DNA of 25,999 bases from a virus, in the IMG/VR virus record IMGVR_UViG_3300042296_000166, positions 1-25,999 of that record; one strand, written 5' to 3'. Shown piece by piece: positions 17,984 through 25,969 of the stretch. The notes under the pieces were generated by a model. The model did no database searches. It saw nothing but the letters and a program-made list of their open reading frames with translations, and was not told the origin of the DNA. Within the stretch, counting starts at the first letter, position 1, and every line of letters begins with the position of its first letter. The position numbers and the translations under genes are program-made.

Positions 17984-18159
17984 TCGTATGGATATCACAA
18001 AACCTATCTGTTCCATTCTGGATGGTAGGTCATGTGTATCTATCTGTAAATGTGTATAAGGATATACACGAGATAATTGCATCATTAGGGATGAATTTAA
18101 TTGTATTTATTGGATTTTTAATTAGTTATAATGAAAGAGATAATCAACGAAAATCATGA
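17962..18159 (+). CDS. Small membrane protein
   Basis: The 65-residue product has two hydrophobic stretches (about 4-28 and 40-56: SLGMNLIVFIGFLISY) and a charged end. It overlaps the preceding gene by 22 bases and the following by 29. An inner-membrane location is likely. Function is unknown, and the large overlaps make the exact start uncertain. Confidence 0.6.
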   Translation: MQFIKYLVVWISQNLSVPFWMVGHVYLSVNVYKDIHEIIASLGMNLIVFIGFLISYNERDNQRKS

Positions 18160-18514
18160 GATTTTCAAGACGAGAAGTCGCAAAGCAGAGGTAGTGAGAC
18201 AGAGACAAGAGGTGTACTACCATGCGTTTCAGAAGTACCAGAGTGCTCCTAAGATACAGCAGTACTTGCTTGACAACTACAACTTCTCAGTGAACCAGTC
18301 AACGATCTACTACTCGTGGCGTAAGGTGATGACATCACTTGCGGAGCTTACACCTCAGCAGTTTGAGGCTGAAAACGATATCTTTAATAAGTACGAGCTC
18401 GCTGAGAGGTACGCGGCATATCAGCTGAGTCTTCACTCAGATGGCTACATGCGTGGTGATATCAGGCACAAGATTCAGAAACTAACAGCAGGTTACGATG
18501 AAGGCATGGAGTGA
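18131..18514 (+). CDS. Probable helix-turn-helix protein
   Basis: The 127-residue product has a basic helix (RSRKAEVVRQRQEVYYHAFQ) and then QQYLLDNYNFSVNQSTIYYS followed by WRKVM, which looks like a helix-turn-helix with recognition helix at about 53-66. The C-terminal region is helical (QFEAENDIFNKYELAERYAA). DNA binding is inferred from the motif. An early regulator or replication accessory is possible. Confidence 0.65.
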   Translation: MKEIINENHEIFKTRSRKAEVVRQRQEVYYHAFQKYQSAPKIQQYLLDNYNFSVNQSTIYYSWRKVMTSLAELTPQQFEAENDIFNKYELAERYAAYQLSLHSDGYMRGDIRHKIQKLTAGYDEGME

Positions 18515-18890
18515 ATTGAAGGAGAGGCCACACGTCTCGTTTGTGCAGACAGATAATAGTGAGTTCTATGTAAACCACGGTGTAAAGATAGAACGATTCA
18601 ACGATGGAAGGATCGAGGTCAAGAACACAATGACTAACAGTGATCACTATGAGGATGTGCCCTGGGAAATCCTACAGATATTTAAGGAAGTAGGGTTCGA
18701 TCACGGTGCATTCGCAGTGTGTTCGTATGTACACAAGAACAGAGCTGACAAGGTCATGTACAACATAGAGCTTGCTCTAAGAGATGACAGGACTGAGCTT
18801 GCGGCTAGGTTAAATGATACGTACTTAAAAGTTTTCAACAAACATTTAGATTATGAGGATAGGATAAGCAAATTATCCTCATCTTTGTAG
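18498..18890 (+). CDS. Hypothetical early protein
   Basis: The 130-residue product begins MKAWSELKERPHVSFVQTDN, with a beta-rich N-terminal half (GVKIERFNDGRIEVKNTMTN) and a helical C-terminal half. It overlaps the previous gene by 17 bases. No motif is recognised. A short hairpin with a weak U-run is contained in its 3' end. Confidence 0.7.
   Translation: MKAWSELKERPHVSFVQTDNSEFYVNHGVKIERFNDGRIEVKNTMTNSDHYEDVPWEILQIFKEVGFDHGAFAVCSYVHKNRADKVMYNIELALRDDRTELAARLNDTYLKVFNKHLDYEDRISKLSSSL
18854..18885 (+). terminator. Possible weak terminator inside gene end
   Basis: TGAGGATA (18854-18861) pairs perfectly with TATCCTCA (18874-18881) around a 12-base loop and is followed by TCTTTG. It lies within the last codons of the gene ending at 18890. 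The large loop and short U-run make it weak. Confidence 0.25.
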
Positions 18891-18941
18891 CCCCTAATTA
18901 GTGATGGGTTAATTCACTACTCAACTCAAATCAATTTAATT

Positions 18942-19448
18942 ATGCACTGGAGACAGAATTTTAAAGACAGTGACAAGTACCTAGGCGCAGTAGACCTATG
19001 GGACGACAAGAAGAAAGGCTACGCACAGCTCGTAGTAACCATCGACAAGTTCTTTGTTGATGAGATGGTAGGATCAATGGGTAAGGAACGTAAGGTGTTC
19101 TGTAAGCTCAAGGAGTTCACAAAGCCAATGGTTGTAAACGTAACTAACTTCAAGCGATTACAGAAGTTGTTCGAGACAGTCGAGCAGGACGTTTACCTAG
19201 GTAAACCAATCGCACTAGGAGTGGAGAAGGTATCATCACCTGAAGGTAAGGTTGACGCACTACGTTTCAGCAGCAGACCTCCGCAGGTAGCACAGAAGGA
19301 GGCTAAGCCTGGGATCTCTGACGATGACTTCCCGAAGGCGATTGCATCGGTACAGAAGGGATCAACGACTATCGAAAAGCTCATGGCTAGTCGTACACTT
19401 ACACCTAACCAGATTAAACTTCTGAAGGATGCGATTGAGAACGTATAA
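18942..19448 (+). CDS. Exonuclease-adjacent conserved phage protein
   Basis: The 168-residue product contains VFCKLKEFTKPMVVNVTNFK and YLGKPIALGVEKVSSPEGKV followed by DALRFSS. This K-P-M-V-x-N-x-T-N ... G-K-P-I-x-L ... V-D-A-L-R order is familiar from proteins encoded directly before phage recombination exonucleases; the fold appears OB-like. The C-terminal helix (SRTLTPNQIKLLKDAI) may contact a partner. It overlaps the exonuclease gene by 20 bases. A recombination-mediator or exonuclease cofactor role is inferred from position. Confidence 0.78.
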   Translation: MHWRQNFKDSDKYLGAVDLWDDKKKGYAQLVVTIDKFFVDEMVGSMGKERKVFCKLKEFTKPMVVNVTNFKRLQKLFETVEQDVYLGKPIALGVEKVSSPEGKVDALRFSSRPPQVAQKEAKPGISDDDFPKAIASVQKGSTTIEKLMASRTLTPNQIKLLKDAIENV

Positions 19449-20196
19449 CATCGCACCACTTTTCTTAGGCACGGATGGCCTAACAGAGGTACAGAGCAAT
19501 AAGCTGGAGGAGTTACTCAACAAGATCAAGCTTACTGAGAAGCAGGCAGAGGAGAGAGATAAGCTGATCGCTAAGCGTGACGCAGATGTAGAGCTTCCAG
19601 TAGGTGCTAAGAGTCTTATTGAGTCTTATGTTGACAGTGAGGTATACGATTACAAGGATACGTTTGATAGCAAGGAAGTAGCGAAGGGTAGAGATGTTGA
19701 GGACCAGGCTATCGAGCTGTATAACCGTGTGTTCTTCACTGACCATAAGAAGATGACAGAGTTTGATGAGTACTACGAGCTGTCGTATAAGAGTGTTGTT
19801 GGTCACCCAGATGTAGTTGACAAGGAGAACCTAATGGTTAAGGACGCGAAGAGTTCGTGGTCTAAGAAGACGTTCCCTAAGACTCCTGAGAAGGCTGACA
19901 ACAGTACGTACACATGGCAGGTCAAGACTTACCTATACATGCTACGTGGTATGACTGGTATGGACTGGCGTAAAGGTGAGGTGTTCCATTCACTTGTAAC
20001 TACTCCAGAGGAGTTGGTTCCAGAGTACGAGCACGACAGCTTACACTTCGCTGATAACCTAGCCGACAACCTACGTGTGACTGTGTGTCCTGTGTACCTG
20101 TCAGATGATGACATCGTTCACATGAACAGAAGATTAAATGCTGCATTCAAGTATGCGCAAGAGTATAAGGATTATTTATTAAACAAAAACAAATGA
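19429..20196 (+). CDS. PD-(D/E)XK exonuclease, lambda-exo/YqaJ-like
   Basis: The 255-residue product shows the catalytic pattern of the family: GRDVEDQA (87-94) with the first Glu, GHPDVVD (125-131) with the Asp, KDAKSSW (138-144) with the E/D-x-K pair, and WQVKTYLYM (163-171), the Q-x-x-x-Y helix. The typical role is 5'-3' resection of double-stranded DNA ends for single-strand annealing recombination. Neighbouring SSB and a presumed cofactor complete the module. The first 20 bases overlap the preceding gene. Confidence 0.85.
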   Translation: MRLRTYNIAPLFLGTDGLTEVQSNKLEELLNKIKLTEKQAEERDKLIAKRDADVELPVGAKSLIESYVDSEVYDYKDTFDSKEVAKGRDVEDQAIELYNRVFFTDHKKMTEFDEYYELSYKSVVGHPDVVDKENLMVKDAKSSWSKKTFPKTPEKADNSTYTWQVKTYLYMLRGMTGMDWRKGEVFHSLVTTPEELVPEYEHDSLHFADNLADNLRVTVCPVYLSDDDIVHMNRRLNAAFKYAQEYKDYLLNKNK

Positions 20197-20588
20197 CAAA
20201 TCAATTTCAGATGACTGGTGTCATCAAGTTTATCGGAGATACTGCACAGGTATCTGAGAAGTTCAAGAAGCGTGAATTCGTTGTAACAGAGCTAAGTGAC
20301 AAGGACTCGAAGTATGATCAGCACATAGCGTTCCAACTTACTCAGGACAAGTGCGACTTGATTAACTCATTCGGAACGGGGCAGTCAGTTAAGGTGTCGT
20401 TCAATCTAAGAGGACGTGAGTGGCTTTCTCCACAAGGAGAGACCAAGTACTTCAACACATTGGAAGCATGGCGTGTAGAGGCAGATGTGATAAGTGCTCC
20501 TCAAGACTTAGGTACTTACGTACTTACTTCTGCACCTATTGAACCAGCTACATCCGCGCCAATAGATGACGAGGATCTTCCTTTCTAA
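20193..20588 (+). CDS. Single-strand DNA-binding protein, DUF3127-like
   Basis: The 131-residue product is an OB-fold-type protein: MTGVIKFIGDTAQVSEKFKK, REFVVTEL, then IAFQLTQDKCDLIN and VKVSFNLRGREW. It ends in an acidic tail finished by DDEDLPF (125-131), the same kind of tip SSB proteins use to recruit partners. DUF3127 proteins serve as SSB in many Bacteroidetes phages. It protects single-stranded DNA in replication and recombination. Its start overlaps the exonuclease stop, and a terminator follows the gene. Confidence 0.88.
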   Translation: MTNQFQMTGVIKFIGDTAQVSEKFKKREFVVTELSDKDSKYDQHIAFQLTQDKCDLINSFGTGQSVKVSFNLRGREWLSPQGETKYFNTLEAWRVEADVISAPQDLGTYVLTSAPIEPATSAPIDDEDLPF

Positions 20589-20610
20589 TTAGGTAACCAT
20601 AAACGTAGAG

Positions 20611-20639
20611 CCCACAGATGTAATGTCTGTGGGTTTTTT
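20611..20639 (+). terminator. Rho-independent terminator after SSB gene
   Basis: CCCACAGA (20611-20618) pairs with TCTGTGGG (20626-20633) around a seven-base loop, followed by TTTTTT. Only 20 bases separate it from the primase-helicase start, and they hold no promoter match, so the downstream genes need readthrough or antitermination. Confidence 0.9.
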
Positions 20640-20659
20640 AACCAATTAATTTTAATCTC

Positions 20660-23047
20660 ATGATAACTCTATTCAGGAACATATCTGAAACTGATAAACC
20701 TTACTACATATCTGTTGACAAGGCTCTTGATCGTATACGCACTGGTAAGTCAAAGGAGTTGTGTGAGCAGATCAGGATGTACCCTGGGTCTGACAGTAAG
20801 CATAAGCGTAACGAGATCAAGAAGCATCTACCTGCAATATGTTTTAGTGGTAAGTTCACCAAGCGATCAAAGGCAGGGATAGTAGAGCACAGTGGGTTCA
20901 TATGCATAGACTTCGATGGATTCATAGATGAGTGGTCAATGATAGACTACCGTGACTTCTTAGTGAAGGACAAGTACTCTTACGCTGTGTTCACTTCTCC
21001 TAGCGGTGACGGACTGAAGGTGATTGTGAAGATACCGAAGGACATCGAAAGCCATCAGAATTACTTTTTATCCCTAAAAAAATACTACAACGTCCCTGAG
21101 TTTGACAACAGCACTAAGGATATTAGCCGTGTATGCTACGAGTCCTACGATCCAGAGCTATTTGTTAACGCAGATAGCGAGGAATTTAACCAAATAACTA
21201 CCGAAGAACATACAGTATTTGACACCAAGACCTCACGTAACACCATTAAGCTAGACAACACCAACGAGATAGTCAGAAGGCTACTCATATGGTGGGATCG
21301 TGACTTCGGAATGGTGCAAGGCCAGAAGAACAACAACTTGTTTATCCTAGCCTCAGCACTGAACGACTTTGGTATACCTGAGTCAGAGGCACAGACTGTT
21401 TTACTGAGCTACGATGAGGGAGACAAGGATCGTGAGATAATGAACATCGTTAGGTCTGCATACAAGAACACAGCTGCTCATGGGAGCAAGTTCTACGAGG
21501 ACAACGAGAAGGTTGACAGTATTAAGACCTTGGCAAAGAAAGGTACACCAGTTAGTGAACTTGTAAGTATCAACAAGAACATAGCGTCTGATGTAGTTGA
21601 GGCTATAGCCTCAGATATTGAGACAGATGATCCTACAGTGTTCTGGACAAAGAGTAGTAAGGGTGCGATAACGCACATCAATCACCTTTACAAGGAATAC
21701 CTTGAGTACCTTGGGTACGGGAAGTACTTTGTTGAGGGTGGAAGTGTGTTCGTATTTGTTAAGGTCCGCAACAACATTGTATCTGATGCAAATGATACGA
21801 TGATAAAGGATCACGTAATTAATGACTACCTGTACAACCTTGAGGACAAGAGTATATACAACTACTTTGCTGACAAGAGTAAGCTGTTCAAGGAAGATCA
21901 CCTATCGTTCTTAAACACAATCCATCCTAACATCATGAAGGATGACAAGGACGTATCGTATCTGTACTACCGTAACTGTGTTGTGAAGGTGACAGCTGAT
22001 AAGGTTGAGACCATAGATTACTCAGATATTGATGGGTACATATGGCAGAACCAGATGATCAACAGAGACTACGTACAGTGCGAGTACAAGGACAGTATAT
22101 ATCGTAAGTTTGTACATAACATTGGAGGTCAAGAGTCTGATCGAATCAACAGCATTGAGTCAACAGCAGGATACCTGATGCACAGCTACAAGCCACCGTC
22201 GTTCTCGCCTGCTGTAATTATTAATGACGAGGTGATATCTGACAATCCCTCTGGAGGTACTGGTAAGGGGTTGTATGTTCAAGGGATCAGCCACATGAAG
22301 CGCATGGTTATTATTGATGGTAAGGCTTTTTCGTTCACTAAGTCGTTCCCATACCAGCGTGTATCTGCTGATACTCAGCTACTTGTGTTCGATGACGTGA
22401 ACAAGAACTTTGACTTCGAGAGACTGTTCTCAGTGATTACTGAGGGTATAACACTTGAGAAGAAGAACAAGGACGAGATCCACATACCGTTCGAGAGATC
22501 ACCGAAGATAGTGATCACGACTAACTATGCGATCAAGGGTGACGGTAATTCGTTTGAGCGTCGTAAGTGGGAGCTAGAGTTCGCACAGTACTACAGCAAG
22601 GACTTTACGCCTGAGACAGAGTTCGGTCATCAGCTCTTCACTGAGTGGAGTAAAGAGGAGTGGGCTAAGTTTGACAACTACATGATCTCCAATCTACAGA
22701 TGTACCTTAAGAAGGGACTGCGGAAGGCCAAGTTCAAGAACCTACGTGAACGTAAGTTCATTGCTCAGACTGACTACAACTTCTACGACTGGTGTGCTGA
22801 CAAGGACAACATGCTGACTAAGAGTCATGCAGAGAATCCTGGAAATGCGCTGTACTACAGTTTCGTAGAGCAGAACCCTGACTACGGTCCACGAGGTAAG
22901 CTGGCTATTCCGCTGACTAAGTTCTACAAGTGGTTGGATCTATGGGGAGACTTTAAGTACAACTGTAAGCCTCACTCGTACAGATCAGCGGCAGGTAAGA
23001 TGATTAGGTTTGATGTAAAGTATGATGAACAATCTAAAATGTTTTAA
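20660..23047 (+). CDS. Primase-helicase: BT4734/VirE-type N-terminus with SF3-type helicase
   Basis: The 795-residue product joins two parts. The N-terminal part (about 1-170) is BT4734/BF3469-like (PF08800, archaeo-eukaryotic primase superfamily) with the metal-binding IDFDG (83-87) and SPSGDGLK (113-120). After a linker the C-terminal part carries a helicase like DUF5906/SF3: Walker A GGTGKG (about 532-537), Walker B LLVFDDV (about 574-580) and sensor ITTNY (about 618-622) with a later arginine pair ERRKWELEF. It should unwind DNA and lay primers at the phage fork. It stands alone after a terminator. Confidence 0.9.
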   Translation: MITLFRNISETDKPYYISVDKALDRIRTGKSKELCEQIRMYPGSDSKHKRNEIKKHLPAICFSGKFTKRSKAGIVEHSGFICIDFDGFIDEWSMIDYRDFLVKDKYSYAVFTSPSGDGLKVIVKIPKDIESHQNYFLSLKKYYNVPEFDNSTKDISRVCYESYDPELFVNADSEEFNQITTEEHTVFDTKTSRNTIKLDNTNEIVRRLLIWWDRDFGMVQGQKNNNLFILASALNDFGIPESEAQTVLLSYDEGDKDREIMNIVRSAYKNTAAHGSKFYEDNEKVDSIKTLAKKGTPVSELVSINKNIASDVVEAIASDIETDDPTVFWTKSSKGAITHINHLYKEYLEYLGYGKYFVEGGSVFVFVKVRNNIVSDANDTMIKDHVINDYLYNLEDKSIYNYFADKSKLFKEDHLSFLNTIHPNIMKDDKDVSYLYYRNCVVKVTADKVETIDYSDIDGYIWQNQMINRDYVQCEYKDSIYRKFVHNIGGQESDRINSIESTAGYLMHSYKPPSFSPAVIINDEVISDNPSGGTGKGLYVQGISHMKRMVIIDGKAFSFTKSFPYQRVSADTQLLVFDDVNKNFDFERLFSVITEGITLEKKNKDEIHIPFERSPKIVITTNYAIKGDGNSFERRKWELEFAQYYSKDFTPETEFGHQLFTEWSKEEWAKFDNYMISNLQMYLKKGLRKAKFKNLRERKFIAQTDYNFYDWCADKDNMLTKSHAENPGNALYYSFVEQNPDYGPRGKLAIPLTKFYKWLDLWGDFKYNCKPHSYRSAAGKMIRFDVKYDEQSKMF

Positions 23048-23049
23048 TT

Positions 23050-23709
23050 ATGAAAGTATTAGTAGCATGTGAGGAATCACAGACAGTAACAAAAGCGTTT
23101 CGTGCATTGGGTCACGAAGCATATTCATGTGACTTACTTCCGTGTAGCGGAGGTCATCCTGAGTGGCACTATCAACAGGATGTATTTGAAGTAATAGATA
23201 AAGGATGGGACTTAATGATAGCCCATCCTCCTTGTACATTTTTAGCAGGAAGTGGAGCGCAATGGTTGTCTCATCCAGAAGATAAAGAACTTCCATTTGA
23301 TGATAGAAGACCTCATCCAAAATATCCTAACAGAAGACAAGATATGTTAGATAGTGTTGAATTTGTTAAAGCTTTATATAATTCAGATATTAAACATATA
23401 GCTATTGAAAATCCTGTTGGTTTATTAAGTGGTAGATGGAGAAAGCCTGATCAAATAATTCAGCCATATATGTTTGGTGATGAAGCAACTAAAACAACCT
23501 GTTTGTGGCTTAAGAACTTACCTTTATTACTACCAACTAAAATTGTTGGAAAGGGTGAAAGAACTGTTTTTTCTTCAGGCAAATCACATCCTAAGTGGTA
23601 TGCTGATGCGCTTAAAAATGCAAAGACAAAAGAGGAAAGACAGACACTTAGGAGTAAGACGTTTCAAGGTATTGCTGATGCTATAGCTAACCAATGGGGA
23701 TCTATATGA
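23050..23709 (+). CDS. DNA cytosine-C5 methyltransferase-like protein
   Basis: The 219-residue product shows a cofactor-binding start (MKVLVACEESQTVTKAFRAL, then GHEAYSCDLLP), the catalytic-type motif IV HPPCTFLAGSG (59-69) with Cys62, and ENPVG (120-124) as motif VI. This short C5-methyltransferase-like form without a large target-recognition domain is common in phages. It may modify phage DNA against restriction. The coding sequence is visibly more AT-rich and uses AGA for Arg, unlike the CGT-rich genes around it, suggesting separate acquisition. It starts two bases after the primase stop. Confidence 0.82.
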   Translation: MKVLVACEESQTVTKAFRALGHEAYSCDLLPCSGGHPEWHYQQDVFEVIDKGWDLMIAHPPCTFLAGSGAQWLSHPEDKELPFDDRRPHPKYPNRRQDMLDSVEFVKALYNSDIKHIAIENPVGLLSGRWRKPDQIIQPYMFGDEATKTTCLWLKNLPLLLPTKIVGKGERTVFSSGKSHPKWYADALKNAKTKEERQTLRSKTFQGIADAIANQWGSI

Positions 23710-24950
23710 AAGAACTACGCGAATATCAATCATCTGGAGCAAAGAAGGGTCTAGAGATACTCAACATGTACAAGATTCTGTACATGGCTTGGGGAGTTAG
23801 AACAGGAAAGTCAGCTACTTCTATGGAGGTAGCTAGGCTTTTCGGTGCGAAGAAGGTGCTGTTCTTGACTAAGAAGAAGGCTATATCATCCATCCAGTCT
23901 GACTATAATGACTTTGGTTTTAACAATTATTATGATATAACAATACTCAACAATGAGTCATTGCATAAGTTAGAGAACCCTAGTCAGTATGATCTAGTGA
24001 TCATGGATGAGTCACATAGGCACGGATCGTTCCCTAAGCCATCGGCAGGAGCGAAGCTATTCAGACAGTTATTCAGCAGTAAGCCTATGATCTTCCTATC
24101 TGGAACTCCGTTCCCTGAGTCATTCTCTCAGGCCTATCATCAGCTGTGGGTGTCAGACTACTCCCCTTGGCGCAGGTACTCAACGTTCTATAAGTGGGCC
24201 AATGACTACGTCATAGCTTCACAGAAGAGGATCGGTGCGTTCATGTACAACGACTACTCTAAAGGAATAGAGAGTAAGATAATGGCTGACATATCACATC
24301 TGATGATCACGTATACACAACAGCAGGCAGGATTCTCATCCACCATTGATGAAGAGATCGTGCATGTGAATATGAAACCTCAGACGTATGCTATTATCAA
24401 TCAGCTGTTCTCAGACAGAGTTGTAGAAGGAAAGGAAGAAGTGATACTCGCTGACACATCAGCTAAGCTTATGCAGAAGGTACACCAGCTATGCGGAGGA
24501 ACGATTAAGTTTGAGTCAGGAGTGTCGATGGTTCTTGATACCACTAAGGCAGAGTACATCAGAGATAGGTTTAGTTCTGATAAGATAGGCATATTCTATG
24601 TGTTCAAAGAGGAGCTCGTCGCTCTTAAGTCTATATTCTTAGATGACTTGACTACAGATATTGATGAGTTCAATACAGGTAAGTTTAAGGCTATCGCCTT
24701 ACAAACGGTTTCTGGGCGTGAGGGTATATCCTTAAAAAATGCAGACTACCTAGTGTTCTACAACATCATGCACAGTGCTGTGAGCTACTGGCAGGCGAGG
24801 GATCGTATGACTACCATCGATAGACTTAACAACAAGGTGTTCTGGATCTTCTCGGAGAATGGTATAGAGGACAAGATATACAAGGTCGTTAAGTCCAAGA
24901 AGAAGTACACACTGAACATATTTAAAAAAGACTACAAGGTTTGTGATTAA
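23706..24950 (+). CDS. SF2 (SNF2/DEAD-like) helicase
   Basis: From the ATGA-overlapping start at 23706 the product has 414 residues (MKELREYQSSGAKKGLEILN). Helicase motifs in order: Q-motif-like REYQ, motif I WGVRTGKS (29-36), motif II MDESHR (100-105), motif III FLSGTP (130-135), and in the C-terminal half SGREGISL (motif V) and SYWQARDRM (motif VI, near 360). These define an ATP-dependent DNA translocase of the SNF2-like group frequent in phages, used in replication restart or recombination. An in-frame ATG four codons upstream lies inside the methyltransferase gene. Confidence 0.9.
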   Translation: MKELREYQSSGAKKGLEILNMYKILYMAWGVRTGKSATSMEVARLFGAKKVLFLTKKKAISSIQSDYNDFGFNNYYDITILNNESLHKLENPSQYDLVIMDESHRHGSFPKPSAGAKLFRQLFSSKPMIFLSGTPFPESFSQAYHQLWVSDYSPWRRYSTFYKWANDYVIASQKRIGAFMYNDYSKGIESKIMADISHLMITYTQQQAGFSSTIDEEIVHVNMKPQTYAIINQLFSDRVVEGKEEVILADTSAKLMQKVHQLCGGTIKFESGVSMVLDTTKAEYIRDRFSSDKIGIFYVFKEELVALKSIFLDDLTTDIDEFNTGKFKAIALQTVSGREGISLKNADYLVFYNIMHSAVSYWQARDRMTTIDRLNNKVFWIFSENGIEDKIYKVVKSKKKYTLNIFKKDYKVCD

Positions 24951-24971
24951 CTTATTATTGGTGTACATTTG
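24940..24971 (+). promoter_or_regulatory. Promoter TTTG-N20-TACATTTG
   Basis: TTTG (24940-24943) and TACATTTG (24964-24971) are 20 bases apart, the same elements and spacing as the early promoter at 11627. The ATG at 24977 follows the -7 box by five bases, so this transcript would have almost no leader. Confidence 0.7.
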
Positions 24972-24976
24972 CTCAA

Positions 24977-25234
24977 ATGCTTGAGTCAAAGATACAGTCA
25001 GCACTAATTAAAGACCTAGAGAGTAGAGGCTACTATGTCATAAAGCTATCGGTAACAAATAAGAACGGCATACCAGACATACTAGCCCTGCCTCCAGGGT
25101 GCAACGCTGAGTTCTACGAGGTAAAGCAGAAGGGCAAGCAACCAAAGCCAATACAAAAATTTAGGATGAATGAAATTAAGAAAGGAGGATTTGGAAAGAC
25201 GTTTGTCCATGATGGAACAACAAGAGAAGCGTAG
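24977..25234 (+). CDS. VRR-NUC domain nuclease
   Basis: The 85-residue product has the full VRR-NUC (PD-(D/E)XK) pattern: MLESKIQ with Glu3, KNGIPDILAL (29-38) with Asp34, FYEVKQKG (46-53) with the E-x-K, and KPIQKFRM with Gln60. Stand-alone VRR-NUC proteins are common in phages and are proposed to cut branched DNA. It directly follows the SF2 helicase, an arrangement seen in many phages, but here it has its own promoter. Confidence 0.88.
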   Translation: MLESKIQSALIKDLESRGYYVIKLSVTNKNGIPDILALPPGCNAEFYEVKQKGKQPKPIQKFRMNEIKKGGFGKTFVHDGTTREA

Positions 25235-25505
25235 CTATTTAGCTTACATGGATTTCAAGGACGGCATGGTGATAAGTGATATATGTAGGAAACATGCATG
25301 CCACGTTGACTCAATATACCCACACTTCAAGAAGTTCATGGCTGCTGAGACTACGAGGATAATACTAACTGTTAGCGGACATAAGTCAGAGCCATACTAC
25401 AAGGAGGAGTCTGAGATGCTTGCTGATAGGGTTTATAATTACGAAGATTTAAGTGATAAAGAAAGATGGTTCTATGAGTGCAGACAGCCACTACAACAAC
25501 AGTAA
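25209..25505 (+). CDS. Probable helix-turn-helix protein
   Basis: From the ATG at 25209 (another is at 25212) the product has 98 residues. The segment MDFKDGMVISDICRKHACHV followed by DSIYPHFKKFM looks like a helix-turn-helix (about 12-45). The longer open frame upstream overlaps the nuclease extensively and is unlikely to be used. It overlaps the nuclease gene by 26 bases. DNA binding is inferred. Confidence 0.65.
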   Translation: MMEQQEKRSYLAYMDFKDGMVISDICRKHACHVDSIYPHFKKFMAAETTRIILTVSGHKSEPYYKEESEMLADRVYNYEDLSDKERWFYECRQPLQQQ

Positions 25506-25677
25506 CGGAAGCCTTTACAAGTTTGCTGAAGATCATGGGTTAAACGCCTACGAGTTTGATATATGCAAACGTATTGTAAGATGCCGAAAGAAAGGTCAGT
25601 TCATTGAAGACCTAGAGAAGACAAAGAGAGTAATTGATTTATATTTAAAAGAGCACAATGACAGAGGAAGGGATTAA
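25474..25677 (+). CDS. Conserved small phage protein (SLYKFAEDHGLNAYEFDI type)
   Basis: From the ATG at 25474 the product has 67 residues; an in-frame ATG at 25453 would add seven. The segment SLYKFAEDHGLNAYEFDICK, then RIVRCRKKGQFIEDLEKTKR, is familiar from Bacteroidetes phages, where it often lies near terminase or replication genes. The function is unknown; the basic helical pattern would allow DNA binding. Confidence 0.75.
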   Translation: MSADSHYNNSNGSLYKFAEDHGLNAYEFDICKRIVRCRKKGQFIEDLEKTKRVIDLYLKEHNDRGRD

Positions 25678-25969
25678 GCTAACAATGATAACAGCAGTTG
25701 GACCAGTGCTAGCTGACTTTATCGATGACCTTATTGAAGAAGGTCTATTCAAGAACCACATCAAGTATAAGTTTCAGAATACTGCGGCACAGATCCGTAG
25801 CATTGATGAGTACTTTATGAAGGACGCAACGATTGAGGAGGGAGAGCAGCAGATCGCTCTACAAAGATTTTTTAGACAATGGGTAAATCACATACATGAG
25901 CAAAGCACTGTACATAACGGACATAGTGATAACAGTCAGGAGGAAGAGGGAGGTACTGAAAATACATAA
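25658..25969 (+). CDS. Hypothetical phage protein
   Basis: The 103-residue product starts MTEEGIKLTMITAVGPVLAD and has a helical middle (AAQIRSIDEYFMKDATIEEG) and a polar tail rich in Glu, Ser and Asn. It overlaps the preceding gene by 20 bases. The tail lies over the start of the next frame (25896 on), so one of the two ends may be misjudged. The family is not recognised. Confidence 0.65.
   Translation: MTEEGIKLTMITAVGPVLADFIDDLIEEGLFKNHIKYKFQNTAAQIRSIDEYFMKDATIEEGEQQIALQRFFRQWVNHIHEQSTVHNGHSDNSQEEEGGTENT

Noticed and set aside
24301-24330. CTGATGA sequence in the SF2 helicase gene
   Set aside because: It is not followed by a stem and GAAA; coincidental within coding sequence.
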